The notes beneath the pieces were generated by a model that had not been told where the DNA came from, searched no databases, and saw nothing but the letters and a program-made list of their open reading frames with translations. A DNA stretch of 64,000 nt from Cribrihabitans_A neustonicus (GTDB lineage: Bacteria; Pseudomonadota; Alphaproteobacteria; Rhodobacterales; Rhodobacteraceae), in NCBI RefSeq assembly GCF_048820895.1, contig NZ_JBMERQ010000006.1, positions 62,001 to 126,000 on the forward strand. Reading direction: 5' to 3'. Position 1 is the stretch's first letter, and every line of letters begins with the position of its first letter. The translations under genes and the position numbers were made by a program. Shown piece by piece: positions 24,502-34,772 of the stretch.

Positions 24502-25383
24502 ATGCTCAAACGCGTCCATTTTCCAGCGTCGCTGCTGCCCTTCCTCCTGGTGGCACCGCAGATCGCGATCACCCTTGTCTTCTTCATCTGGCCTGCCAGC
24601 CAGGCCGTCTACCAGTCCTTCCTGATCGAGGATGCGTTTGGCCTCTCGACCGAATTCGTCTGGTTCGAGAACTTCGAGCTGCTGTTCGAGGATGACCTCT
24701 ATCTTGCCACCTTCGGCCGCACGATCTTCTTCTCCGCCGCGGTGGCGCTCCTGTCGATGTCCGCCGCCCTGGTGCTGGCGGGTTTTGCCGACCGCGTCGT
24801 GCGCGGCGTCACCACCTACCGCACCCTCCTGATCTGGCCCTATGCTGTGGCACCGGTTCTGGCTGGCGCGCTGTGGGTGTTCATGTTCAACCCGACGCTG
24901 GGGATCTTTCCCTATATCCTGGATTTCGTGGGGGTGGACTGGAACCACTACCTGAACGGCTCGCAGGCGATGGCGCTGGTGATCTTTGCCTCGGCCTGGA
25001 AGCAGATCGCCTACAACTTCCTGTTCTACCTTGCCGCCATGCAGTCGATCCCGCGCAGCGTGATCGAGGCTGCCGCCATCGACGGCGCGGGCCCGGTGCG
25101 CCGGTTCAAGGATTTCATTTTCCCGCTGGTGTCGCCCACGACCTTCTTCCTTCTGGTCATCAACGCGGTCTACGCCTTCTTCGACACCTTCGGCATCATC
25201 CACGCGGTGACCCAGGGCGGCCCCGCCAACTCTACCACGATCCTGGTCTACAAGGTCTTCAACGACGGCTTTGTCGGGCTCGACCTCGGCGGCTCGGCCG
25301 CGCAGTCGGTGATCCTGATGGTGATGGTGATCGCAATGACCGTCGTCCAATTCCGCTATGTTGAAAGAAGGGTCGAGTACTGA
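24502..25383 (+). CDS. ugpA: sn-Glycerol-3-phosphate ABC transporter permease
   Basis: This 293-aa inner-membrane permease has six predicted helices (first LPFLLVAPQIAITLVFFIWP). The ATPase-contact EAA loop appears as EAAAIDGAGPVRRFKDFIFPL. ATG 24502 gives the conserved N-terminus; upstream in-frame codons run through the terminator hairpin. The stop overlaps the ugpE start by one base (TGATG). It pairs with UgpE to form the channel for glycerol-3-phosphate. Confidence 0.94.
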   Translation: MLKRVHFPASLLPFLLVAPQIAITLVFFIWPASQAVYQSFLIEDAFGLSTEFVWFENFELLFEDDLYLATFGRTIFFSAAVALLSMSAALVLAGFADRVVRGVTTYRTLLIWPYAVAPVLAGALWVFMFNPTLGIFPYILDFVGVDWNHYLNGSQAMALVIFASAWKQIAYNFLFYLAAMQSIPRSVIEAAAIDGAGPVRRFKDFIFPLVSPTTFFLLVINAVYAFFDTFGIIHAVTQGGPANSTTILVYKVFNDGFVGLDLGGSAAQSVILMVMVIAMTVVQFRYVERRVEY

Positions 25384-26234
25384 TGGTTGAAAACCGCCCC
25401 ATCCTCGCCCTGATCAGCCACCTGGTGCTGATCCTCGGCATCGTGATCGTCGCCCTGCCGATCTGGATCACCTTCGTTGCCGCCACCCATGACGCGGTGC
25501 GCATGACCCAGGCGCCGATCCCGCTGCTGCCCGGCAGCCACTTCTGGGAGAACTTCAAGCAGACCCTGTTCGGCGCGGGCCTCTCCGGCACTGAGGTAGC
25601 GCCGGTGTGGCGGATGCTTCTGAACTCGCTGGCGATGGCGATGATGATCTCGATCGGCAAGATCGCGATTTCGCTGATCTCGGCCTTTGCCATCGTGTAC
25701 TTCAAATTTCCGTTCCGCATGGGTTTCTTCTGGATGATCTTCATCACCCTGATGCTGCCGGTCGAGGTACGCATCCTGCCGACCTTCGAGGTGGTTGCGG
25801 ATCTGGGCATGCTGAACAGCTACTGGGGCCTGTCAATCCCGCTGATTGCCTCGGCCACGGCGACCTTCATGTTCCGCCAGGTGTTCCTGACCATCCCCGA
25901 CGAAATGCTGGAAAGTGCGCGCATCGACGGGGCCGGGCCGATGCGGTTCTTCTGGGACATCGTGATCCCGCTCAGCCGCACCAATATCGCGGCCTTGTTC
26001 GTGATCCTGTTCATCTATGGCTGGAACCAGTACCTTTGGCCGCTCCTGATCACCACCGACACCGACATGACCACCATCGTGATGAGCATCAAGCAGATGC
26101 TGGAGGCGGCCGAGCAGTCGCCGCAGTGGAACATCATCATGATGACCGCGCTCCTGGCGATGATTCCGCCGGTCTTCGTGGTCATCGCCATGCAGCGGCT
26201 CTTCGTGCAGGGCCTCACCGAGACAGACAAATAG
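25383..26234 (+). CDS. ugpE: sn-Glycerol-3-phosphate ABC transporter permease
   Basis: This second channel subunit (283 aa) has six predicted helices beginning ISHLVLILGIVIVALPIWI. The EAA-loop equivalent is ESARIDGAGPMRFFWDIVIPL. It is translationally coupled to ugpA, and ugpC starts 10 bp after its stop. Length and order match ugpE of other proteobacteria. Confidence 0.94.
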   Translation: MVENRPILALISHLVLILGIVIVALPIWITFVAATHDAVRMTQAPIPLLPGSHFWENFKQTLFGAGLSGTEVAPVWRMLLNSLAMAMMISIGKIAISLISAFAIVYFKFPFRMGFFWMIFITLMLPVEVRILPTFEVVADLGMLNSYWGLSIPLIASATATFMFRQVFLTIPDEMLESARIDGAGPMRFFWDIVIPLSRTNIAALFVILFIYGWNQYLWPLLITTDTDMTTIVMSIKQMLEAAEQSPQWNIIMMTALLAMIPPVFVVIAMQRLFVQGLTETDK

Positions 26235-26244
26235 GCAAACAGAA

Positions 26245-27296
<1,052 letters not shown>

Positions 27297-27300
<4 letters not shown>

Positions 27301-28259
27301 GCGGCTTTCCCCAGCTTGCCGCCTACCGCGGCGGCGCGGGCGTGGTACGGGTAGTTGGCCACCGAGGCGCCCGCGGGGTGATGCCGGAAAACACGCTCGA
27401 AGGCTTCCGCTTCACCATGGACATCGGGGTGGAGGCGCTGGAGTTCGACGTGGTCCTCTCTGCCGATGGCATCCCGGTGATCACCCACAACCACGCGCTG
27501 TCCCGGGCGGCGGTGCGGGAGCCGGGCGGCGGCTGGATCTCAGGGGAGGAGCCGGAAGTGGGCAAGCTCCCGCTGGAGATTCTGCAAACCTATGACGCGG
27601 GCGGCCTCGACAGCCGCTCCGAGTATGGGCGCCGCTACCCGGATCAAGCCTTCCTCAGCGGGGTGCGCATCCCGCGGCTGGCGGATCTGCTGGATCTGGT
27701 CTGTGAGCCCGCATACCAAGGTGTCTCCCTGCTGCTGGAGTTAAAGACCAACCCGCAGGACGCGGACATCCCCGCGGCCCGCATCCGTCAGGTTGCCGCG
27801 GTAGTGGCGGAGGTGCGCGCCCGCGATCTTTCCGGGCGCACGGTGCTGCACAGCTTCGACTGGCTGCTGCTGGATGAATGCCGCCGCCAGGCGCCGGAGA
27901 TGCCTACGTCTTACCTGAGCCAGGTTGCCGGCGCCGGGGACACCGGCGAGGAGGGCGCGCCCACGGGTGCGGAATTACACGCCAGCGGCCTCACCCTTCC
28001 CGCTGCGGTGGCGCAGGCGGGCGGGCAGATGTGGTGTCCTTACTATGCGGACGTGACAGCGGAACTGGTTGCCGAAGCGCACGCTCTCGGCTTGCCGGTC
28101 ACGGTGTGGACGGTGAACGAGCGCGCGGATATCGAGGCGATGATCGAGGCGGGCGCCGATGGCATCGTCACAGACTACCCGGGCCGGGTCCAGCGCATCC
28201 TGCTGGAGCGGGGCCTGAACTGGCGCAGCGCCGAAGGCGACGCGGCGCACGCGGGCTGA
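27297..28259 (+). CDS. ugpQ: Glycerophosphodiester phosphodiesterase
   Basis: This 320-aa cytoplasmic GDPD-family enzyme cleaves glycerophosphodiesters to glycerol-3-phosphate and an alcohol. The catalytic block GHRGARGVMPENTLEGF (His, Arg, Glu) is followed by the metal ligands in EFDVVLSADGIPVITHNH. The distal WTVNERADIEAMIEAGADGIVTDYP closes the TIM barrel. GTG 27297 overlaps the ugpC stop and gives the correct N-terminus. Its place at the end of ugp fits the processing of imported deacylated phospholipids during phosphate shortage. Confidence 0.93.
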
Positions 28260-28262
28260 ACC

Positions 28263-29189
28263 ATGATCAATACATCAAGCGGCGCCCCGCTGGACGCGGA
28301 CTGGGCCTTCGAGCGTTACGAGGCGCTGCGCCCGCAACTCCCCAGGGCGGAGTATCCGGCGTCGTCGCGCGCAGCGGATGACCTCTCCGGCACCGCCGAT
28401 CACTTCGACGGCTATATCCTCGACGCGTTCGGTGTGCTGAACCGCGGCGAGACCGCCATCGAAGGCGCTGTCGCGCGCATGGCGTGGCTTCGCGGGCAGG
28501 GCAAGCGGCTGGTGGTCCTGACTAATGCCGCCAGCTACACCAAGCCCGAGATCCTCGCCAAGTATCACCGGCTGGGCTTCGATTTCACCGCGTCTGAGGT
28601 GGTCTCCAGCCGGGACATAGCCTTTGCCGCGCTGCCCCGGCTGCCCGCGGGGCTGGTCTGGGCAGCAGCGGCGGCAGAAGGGGATGATTTCTCCGATGCG
28701 CCGGATCCCGGCGCCATCGCGCAGCTGGCGGACGACCCGTCGCTTTGGAACCAGGCCGGCGGCTTCCTGCTGCTCTCCACCGCGCGCTGGCGGGAGGCAG
28801 ACACCGCGCGGCTGGCGGCGGCGCTCAGGGCAAATCCGCGCCCGCTGATCGTCGCCAACCCCGATTTGGCTGCGCCGCGCGAGGCGGGGTTGTCACCGGA
28901 GCCCGGATACGCCGCGCAGGAGGTCGCGGCGCAGACCGGTGCCGGGGCGCAGTTCTACGGCAAGCCCTTCGGCAACGCTTTCTCGGCCGCACTGGCCCTG
29001 ATGGGGGACCTGCCGCGGCACCGGATCGCGATGGTGGGGGATACGCTGCACACGGATGTTCTGGGTGGCGCGGCAGCAGGCATCGGCACCGTTCTCATCA
29101 CCGGCCACGGGCTGTTCCGCGGCCGAGACGTGGCGCCGTTTATTGCGCGCTCGGGGATCCGGCCGCACTGGATCGTGCCCACCACCTGA
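28263..29189 (+). CDS. HAD-superfamily (IIA, NagD-like) phosphatase
   Basis: This 308-aa protein starts 3 bp after ugpQ and belongs to HAD subfamily IIA. The nucleophile motif is ILDAFGVL, so the usual second Asp (DxD) is Phe, a substitution also seen in one HAD-IIA hypothetical group with DVWGV. Motif II is VVLTNAAS. Motif III/IV are YGKPFGNAF and MVGDTLHTDVLGGAAAGIGTVLITGHG. Its position suggests dephosphorylation of glycerol-3-phosphate to free glycerol and phosphate (inference). It converges with the MFS gene on the minus strand, 10 bp apart. Confidence 0.85.
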   Translation: MINTSSGAPLDADWAFERYEALRPQLPRAEYPASSRAADDLSGTADHFDGYILDAFGVLNRGETAIEGAVARMAWLRGQGKRLVVLTNAASYTKPEILAKYHRLGFDFTASEVVSSRDIAFAALPRLPAGLVWAAAAAEGDDFSDAPDPGAIAQLADDPSLWNQAGGFLLLSTARWREADTARLAAALRANPRPLIVANPDLAAPREAGLSPEPGYAAQEVAAQTGAGAQFYGKPFGNAFSAALALMGDLPRHRIAMVGDTLHTDVLGGAAAGIGTVLITGHGLFRGRDVAPFIARSGIRPHWIVPTT

Positions 29190-29199
29190 GCCCTCAGCT

Positions 29200-30519
29200 T
29201 CAGAAGTTCGTGGTCCAGCGGGGGTGGTGCTCGTCGATGATCAGCGCATGGCGGTGGGTGCGGCGGCCCTGCAGATGCGGATGGTCAAGCGGCAGGTTGG
29301 CATGGGTGTGCTCGACCTCCTCCGGATCGTCCTGCGGCCAGAGGTTCAGGCAGGCGATGACACCAACCGCCGCCAGCACCGCCAGCCCCAAAAGCGCCGG
29401 CAGGGTGCCTGCCTTGGTCATCAGCCAGCCCGCCAGCGGGTAGCAGATCAGCCAGCAGGCATGTGACAGCGCGAATTGCGCGGCAAACAACGCAGGCCGG
29501 TCGCCGGCATGGGCCGAGCGCCGCAGCAGCCGGCCTGAGGGCGTCAGCACTGCAGAAAAGCCCAGCCCGGCGAGCACCCAGGCGGCGAGCAGGGCTGGGA
29601 AGCTCAACCCTGCCACGGCGGTCATGGCGGCGAGCCCAAGCAGGGAAGCAATCAGAGCGCCTGCACCCGCCAGCATCACTGGGCGGTCCGCAACGCGGTC
29701 AAGCAGCCGTGGCAGGGCTAGCGCTGCCGCCATCGATCCGGCGCCAAAGGCAAACATCGCCCAGGCCAGCGCGGTCTCCTCCAGCCCCAGATAGCCGCGC
29801 ACCAGCACCACCGAATTCACCAGCACCATCGCCCCGGCGGCCGAAACCGTCAGGTTCAGCGCCAGAAGTCCGCGCAAACGGGGCGTCGCCAGGTAGATGC
29901 GGATGCCCCGCGTGGTCCGCCCCCAGATGCTGCGCCGCTCTGCGGGCGTGGGGCTCGGCAGCGCTACCGACACCACCAAGAGCGCCGAGGCCAGGAACCC
30001 CGCGACGGTGCCCAGGAACAGGCTGTCATAGGACATCAGGGCGAGCAGCAGCGCCGCCAGCGCCGGGCTCAGGATATTTTCCAGATCGTAGGCGAGGCGC
30101 GACAGGGACAGCGCGCGTGTGTAGCGGGCTTCCTCGGGCAGCACGTCGGGAATCGTGGCCTGGAACGCCGGCGTGAACCCGGCCGAGGCCGCCTGCAAGA
30201 GGAAAATCAGCACGTAGACCTGCCAGACCTCGGTGACAAAAGGCAGCGCCAGCGCCGCCGCCGCGCGCACCACGTCCAGCGTGATCAGCAGGCGGCGGCG
30301 GTCGACCTGCGCGGCGAGCGCTCCGGCGACCGGCGCGATGAAGACATAGGCAACCATCTTGATGGTGAAGACCGTGCCCAGCACCAGCCCCGCGTTGCCG
30401 CCCGCCAGCTCAAAGGCCAGCAGCCCCAGCGCAACGGTCGCAAGCCCGGTGCCCAGAAGCGCTGTCACCTGCGCCAGGAACAGGTGCCGGTAGGTGCGGT
30501 CGGAGAGAACGTCGAGCAT
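29200..30519 (-). CDS. MFS exporter with histidine-rich C-terminal tail (NreB/EntS-like)
   Basis: This inner-membrane transporter of 439 aa has about 12 helices (RHLFLAQVTALLGTGLATVALGLLAF opens, shown in part). MFS loop PVAGALAAQVDRRRLL sits between helices 2 and 3. The last 40 residues are hydrophilic and rich in His (EHTHANLPLDHPHL, THRHALIIDEHHP), as in nickel exporter NreB, so metal or metal-chelate export is possible. It stands as a single gene; drug or siderophore export cannot be excluded. No metal-responsive regulator adjoins it. Confidence 0.86.
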   Translation of the reverse strand: MLDVLSDRTYRHLFLAQVTALLGTGLATVALGLLAFELAGGNAGLVLGTVFTIKMVAYVFIAPVAGALAAQVDRRRLLITLDVVRAAAALALPFVTEVWQVYVLIFLLQAASAGFTPAFQATIPDVLPEEARYTRALSLSRLAYDLENILSPALAALLLALMSYDSLFLGTVAGFLASALLVVSVALPSPTPAERRSIWGRTTRGIRIYLATPRLRGLLALNLTVSAAGAMVLVNSVVLVRGYLGLEETALAWAMFAFGAGSMAAALALPRLLDRVADRPVMLAGAGALIASLLGLAAMTAVAGLSFPALLAAWVLAGLGFSAVLTPSGRLLRRSAHAGDRPALFAAQFALSHACWLICYPLAGWLMTKAGTLPALLGLAVLAAVGVIACLNLWPQDDPEEVEHTHANLPLDHPHLQGRRTHRHALIIDEHHPRWTTNF

Positions 30520-30611
30520 GCGGACCTCGGGAAGCGGCGGGGCGGAAAGGCACGGTCATGCCACAGGTCTAGCCTGGCGGGAGAGGATGCAGCAAGCGCA
30601 CGCTCCAAAGA

Positions 30612-30785
30612 GAGTAGCCGCGCGTCGGCGGCGCGCGCGGGGGCGATCCAAACGGCAGTAATTGGCAGTTTATCCCGGCCGAGTCCGTACGAGTTGTCGA
30701 GGGCACCCCAGGCCTCAGTCAAATCGCCGCCGCGTGGGGGCGCGGCGGCGATGCGCGGCGGCCTTCGGCCTTGTTCCGCGCCGGC
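30612..30785 (+). repeat. Dispersed intergenic repeat, copy A
   Basis: About 170 bp share long identical blocks with 46835-47000 in the same orientation. The blocks are 30627-30649, TGGCAGTTTAT (30663-30673), GTCCGTACGA, a GC-rich core from 30723 and the CGGCCTTG end. The core forms a perfect 12-bp hairpin (30723-30734 with 30741-30752, 6-nt loop). It fills nearly the whole gap between the MFS gene and the amino-acid ABC operon, and no gene is supported here. Confidence 0.8.
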
Positions 30786-30834
30786 AGTATGTGGCAGGGG
30801 CCAGAGTCTTCGCGAGGCTCGGTGCCTGCCGCGG

Positions 30835-31569
30835 CTACTGCATGACCCGGCGCAGGAATTTCTGGGTGCGCGGATCCTGCGGCGCGTCGAAGATCTGCTG
30901 CGGCGGGCCGCTTTCGACGATTCGGCCGCCCTCCATGAAGATCACGCGGTCGGCAATCTCGCGGGCGAACTGCATCTCGTGAGTGACGATCAGCATGGTC
31001 TGCTTCTGCTCGGCGACGCTGCGCATCAGGTCCAGCACCTCGCCCACCCATTCCGGGTCCAGCGCCGAGGTCGGCTCGTCGAACAGCATAAGCTCTGCCC
31101 CCAGCGCCATGGCCCGGCCGATACCGACGCGCTGCTGCTGGCCGCCGGACAATGCCGCAGGGTAGCTATCTGCCTTGTCCGCGAGCCCGGTCTCCGCGAG
31201 CACCTGCAGGGCCCGTGCCTCCGCTTCGGCGCGGGGACGCTTTTGCACGGTGATCAGCGCCTCCATGATGTTCTCCTTCGCCGTCTTGTTGGCAAAAAGC
31301 GCATAGTTCTGGAACACGAAGGCGGTGCTTCGGCGCAGGGCCAGGATCTCAGCCTTGGTTGCCTTGGCGGCATCGACCGAGGCGTCGCCGATGGTGATCT
31401 GCCCCGCATCCGGCTGGTCGAGGAAGTTGAGGCAGCGCAGCAGCGTCGACTTGCCGGTGCCCGAAGGCCCGATCACCGCCACCCGCTCGCCCTTGCCGAT
31501 CTCCAGGTCCAGGCTGTCGAGCACCACATTGTCCTTGAACCGCTTGGTCAGTCCGCGAATGGAAATCAT
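30835..31569 (-). CDS. Polar amino-acid (cystine-type) ABC transporter ATP-binding protein
   Basis: This 244-aa ATPase of the GlnQ/HisP/TcyN group has Walker A GPSGTGKST, Q-loop FQNYALFANKT, signature LSGGQQQR, Walker B LMLFDEPTSALD and switch VTHE. The start is ATG 31569, overlapping the permease stop by 4 bp; longer frames run through the permease gene. It is the last gene of the operon binding protein, permease, ATPase. Confidence 0.94.
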   Translation of the reverse strand: MISIRGLTKRFKDNVVLDSLDLEIGKGERVAVIGPSGTGKSTLLRCLNFLDQPDAGQITIGDASVDAAKATKAEILALRRSTAFVFQNYALFANKTAKENIMEALITVQKRPRAEAEARALQVLAETGLADKADSYPAALSGGQQQRVGIGRAMALGAELMLFDEPTSALDPEWVGEVLDLMRSVAEQKQTMLIVTHEMQFAREIADRVIFMEGGRIVESGPPQQIFDAPQDPRTQKFLRRVMQ

Positions 31570-32240
31570 CGTGCGTATGCCCTGTTCAGATGGGTTTCGA
31601 GCCGCTTCTGGCCCTGGCTGAGCAGCTCCACCAGCCCCCAGTAGATCAGTGCCACAACCAGGAAGGCCTCGAAGTAGAGGAAGCTGCCCGCAGCCTCCTT
31701 CTGCGCCGCGCCCATCATCTCGGTCACGCCGAGGGTAAAGGCGAGCGAGGTGCCCTTGATCATGTCGATGAAGTAATTGACCAGCGTCGGTGCGGCGATG
31801 CGGCCCGCCTGCGGCAGGACGATGCGGCGCATCATCTGGCCCTGGGTCATGCCGATCGACTGCGCCGCCTCCCACTGGCTGCGGTCGACGCCGACGATGG
31901 CGGCGCGGATGCTTACCGCCATATAGGCCGAGAAATGCAGTGTCAGCCCCATGACCGCGGCAGTGATGCCGTTGATCTGGGTCAGGAACGACAGCATTTG
32001 CGGCAGCCCGTAGTAGAAAAGGAACAGCTGCACCAGCAGCGGCGTGCCGCGGAAGAAGCTGATGAACAGCACCACCAGCGGGTCCAGCCCCGGCACCTTG
32101 AAGACGCGCTCGACCGCCAAAAGCGACGCGAGCACCAGTGCAAGCAGCATCCCCGCCACCGCCATAAACATGGTTAGTGGCAGGTAGCCCAGGATCACGG
32201 GCACAAGCCCCAGCATGTAGTCGAGGTCGAGCGCCCGCAT
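31566..32240 (-). CDS. Polar amino-acid ABC transporter permease
   Basis: This 224-aa HisM/GlnP-type inner-membrane subunit has about five helices. The contact loop is EAAQSIGMTQGQMMRRIVLPQA, the family form of the EAA motif. A single permease gene implies a homodimeric channel. It sits 8 bp after the binding-protein gene and overlaps the ATPase gene. Confidence 0.93.
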   Translation of the reverse strand: MRALDLDYMLGLVPVILGYLPLTMFMAVAGMLLALVLASLLAVERVFKVPGLDPLVVLFISFFRGTPLLVQLFLFYYGLPQMLSFLTQINGITAAVMGLTLHFSAYMAVSIRAAIVGVDRSQWEAAQSIGMTQGQMMRRIVLPQAGRIAAPTLVNYFIDMIKGTSLAFTLGVTEMMGAAQKEAAGSFLYFEAFLVVALIYWGLVELLSQGQKRLETHLNRAYAR

Positions 32241-32248
32241 CTATCAGA

Positions 32249-33007
32249 TCACTCCGCTTTGGTGATGTCGCTGCCAAACCACTTTTGGGAGATCTCGGTC
32301 AGGGTGCCGTTCTCCTTCAGGGTGGTCAGCGCCGCATCCACCTTGTCGCGCAGCGCACGGCCTTCCTCGTCGTCGCGGAACGGCAGCGCGTTGCGGATCT
32401 CCGAGAAGGGCGCACCGGCCAGCTGCAGCGGCAGCGGGCTTTCCTTGATCACCTGCGCCGAGGAGACGCGGTCCATCACAAAAGCATCGACGCGGCCAAG
32501 TGCGGTGTCCTGCTCGATATTGGACTCGTAGGTGCGGATGTCGATTTCATCGGCATAGGGCAGCTCGCGCAGCAGCTGCTCGAAGTTGGAGCCGAGGTTC
32601 ACCGCCACGGTCTTGCCGCGGAGGTCATCGACGCTTTCGATCTCGCCGTTGCCCTTCTTGGTCACCACCTGGGCACCGTCAATAACGTAGGGCTGGGTGA
32701 AGGCGAACTTCGCCTCGCGTTCGGGTGTGATGGTGATCTGGTTGGCGATGGTGTCGATGCGGCCCGCCTCAAGCGCGCCGATCAGGCCGGAGAAGGACAT
32801 GGTTTCGAAGGTAATGTCGAGCCCGGTCTCTTCGCCGACCGCTTCCATCACGTCGACCTCGAAGCCCTGGAGCTGGTCCTGGCGCACGAAGGTGAAGGGG
32901 AAATAACCGCCGGACATGCCCACGCGCAGGCTTCCAGCCTCCTGGGCAAAACCCATGCCGGCAAAGCCCGCAGCGGCAGCGGCCGCAAGAACAACCTGTT
33001 TCAGCAT
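32249..33007 (-). CDS. Amino-acid ABC transporter binding protein, cystine (TcyA/FliY) type
   Basis: This periplasmic receptor has 252 aa. A signal peptide of about 20 residues ends GFAQEAGS. The type-3 binding-protein blocks closest to cystine receptors follow: FSGLIGALEAGRIDTIANQ, TPEREAKFAFTQPY, DDLRGKTVAVNLGSNFEQLL and TEISQKWFGSDIT. AAGGAG lies eight bases before the ATG. It heads the three-gene operon. Cystine or another small polar amino acid is the likely ligand. Confidence 0.88.
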   Translation of the reverse strand: MLKQVVLAAAAAAGFAGMGFAQEAGSLRVGMSGGYFPFTFVRQDQLQGFEVDVMEAVGEETGLDITFETMSFSGLIGALEAGRIDTIANQITITPEREAKFAFTQPYVIDGAQVVTKKGNGEIESVDDLRGKTVAVNLGSNFEQLLRELPYADEIDIRTYESNIEQDTALGRVDAFVMDRVSSAQVIKESPLPLQLAGAPFSEIRNALPFRDDEEGRALRDKVDAALTTLKENGTLTEISQKWFGSDITKAE

Positions 33008-33230
33008 CTTGGCAACTCCTTGTCATTTCGAAAGGCACACATGTCCTTTTCGCGCAGCGGCATCAATGGGGGCGCAGCAAAAAGACGGCCTGTTCCGCGA
33101 CCGTCACGGAGCAGGGTATTTTGTTTCATCCGTCATATGATACAAGGCCAGCCGTTTGCTCGGCGGGCGCCGGGCGCGGCGCCGGTTCCGCCCCCGCGGC
33201 CCGCCATGGTGCGCGGCAGGGGCGGCCGGG

Positions 33231-34772
33231 TCAGGTGAAGCTGGCGATGGTCTTCAGCGCGCCGTCCAGCGCCTCGCCTTTTTCGTCCTGCAAGGCGGCT
33301 TCGCGCAGCCGGGCGACCCATTCGGGGCCGTCTGCGCGCGCCTCCACCATGCGGGCGCCCTCCAGCACCCGGGCAAACTTGCTCAGGCCCCGGGCGTGGG
33401 TGTCGGAGTAGCCCTTGATCAGGCGGCGGCAGCGGATCACCTCCACCGCCATACCGTAGCGCGCGGGGAGATACCCCATTGCCATCTCGAGCCACCCGTC
33501 CAAATGGTCCTGCTCTACCGCGTGGCGGCGGGTGCGTCGGCGCCAGAACTTGAGGCCGCCAAGGACGTAGAGCATCAGGAAGCCGCGCAGGCTGTCGGTG
33601 CGGATGCGGCGGCCCTTGCTGAACAGTCTCTCCAGCCGTGCCATCTGCCGCGGGCTGGCCTCGACTCTGGCGCCCAGCCCGGCGGGCAGCAGGCTTGCGA
33701 TCTCCTCGGCCCGCGGATGCAGGTAGTCGGTGAGCGTCATCAGCTTGCCTTGTGCGCTCACCTCGCCCTCGATCCGGCCAAAGCGGCTGCGCCGGGTTTT
33801 GAGGTCGGCCACCCGGATCACGTCATCGTAGGCCATGGCGTTGGCAATATACTTGGCGGCCTCGCGGCTCAGCTCATATTCATGGTCCGCGCTGTCCTGT
33901 GCTAACACCCCGTCCAGGCGGGAGAGGTATTCCCGGCCATAGGCCAGGTCCTGAAACTCCACCACCTTCTGCAGGCCGGGCAGAGCCATCTCCTGCACCG
34001 CTTCCGGCATCTCCGCCACACGCGAGGCGAGCGCCCGCCATTTGCGCAGCTTTCCTGCGGGGCCATGCGGCTTCGCAGGGCCGGTGGGTGCGGCTGCGGC
34101 CTCCTGACGCGCCTCGCCTTGCTGGGCGAGATCGAACCCGGCGGCAAAGGCGCGCAGGCTCGGCTCCACGCCCTTGCCCGCGGCGCGGATCGCATCCTCA
34201 AAGGCTGAGCGCGGAAAGGGCAGGGCGCCGGAGCCCGCAAGCGCGCCGAAAAGCGAGGCTGAAATCACCGATCCGGCCCCGGCGGCCGCGCGCTCCATGT
34301 CAGCCATCACCAGCTTGCGGGCCGCGGTTTCTGCCGCCGCGCGTACCTCAGAAGCATCGGCCATGCCGTCGCCGGGCACCATTTTCTCGGAGACCGCCAA
34401 AGCGCGGTGGGTGGAGGCGATGAGCGTGGTGCGGTCCGGGGTCACGAAACCACGCAGGATCGAGCGGCCGGCCTCCATCATCTCCGCCGCGATCATGATG
34501 TCGACGTCGCCGGGCGCAGGGGCGAGCGAGAATACCGGGTTTTCCACCGTGCCCGGCGCCATCTCGATGTAGTAGATCGTGGCGCCCGTGCGCTGGGCCA
34601 CGCCCGCGACGCTGGTGGCCTGCGCGTGGTAACCTTCAGCGCGGGCGAGCGCCTCGATCCAGCTTGTCAGCACCCCGCCGCCCTGGCCGCCAACGGCGAG
34701 GATCGCGAGCTTGATCACCTCGGCGGCCGCGGGCTGGCTGCCTTGCGGGTTGATGGGCAGTTCCAAAGTCAT
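33231..34772 (-). CDS. iorB: Indolepyruvate oxidoreductase beta-family subunit with long C-terminal extension
   Basis: This 513-aa partner of IorA has an N-terminal gamma-type 2-oxoacid:ferredoxin oxidoreductase domain (about 20-200, ILAVGGQGGGVLTSWI, VAGVAQRTGATIYYIEM). An extension of about 300 residues, found in the bacterial beta-family form, is absent from short archaeal IorB. It overlaps iorA by one base. Together they should convert arylpyruvates to aryl-acetyl-CoA with ferredoxin as acceptor. It is the last gene of the minus-strand operon that begins at 39819. Confidence 0.88.
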   Translation of the reverse strand: MTLELPINPQGSQPAAAEVIKLAILAVGGQGGGVLTSWIEALARAEGYHAQATSVAGVAQRTGATIYYIEMAPGTVENPVFSLAPAPGDVDIMIAAEMMEAGRSILRGFVTPDRTTLIASTHRALAVSEKMVPGDGMADASEVRAAAETAARKLVMADMERAAAGAGSVISASLFGALAGSGALPFPRSAFEDAIRAAGKGVEPSLRAFAAGFDLAQQGEARQEAAAAPTGPAKPHGPAGKLRKWRALASRVAEMPEAVQEMALPGLQKVVEFQDLAYGREYLSRLDGVLAQDSADHEYELSREAAKYIANAMAYDDVIRVADLKTRRSRFGRIEGEVSAQGKLMTLTDYLHPRAEEIASLLPAGLGARVEASPRQMARLERLFSKGRRIRTDSLRGFLMLYVLGGLKFWRRRTRRHAVEQDHLDGWLEMAMGYLPARYGMAVEVIRCRRLIKGYSDTHARGLSKFARVLEGARMVEARADGPEWVARLREAALQDEKGEALDGALKTIASFT

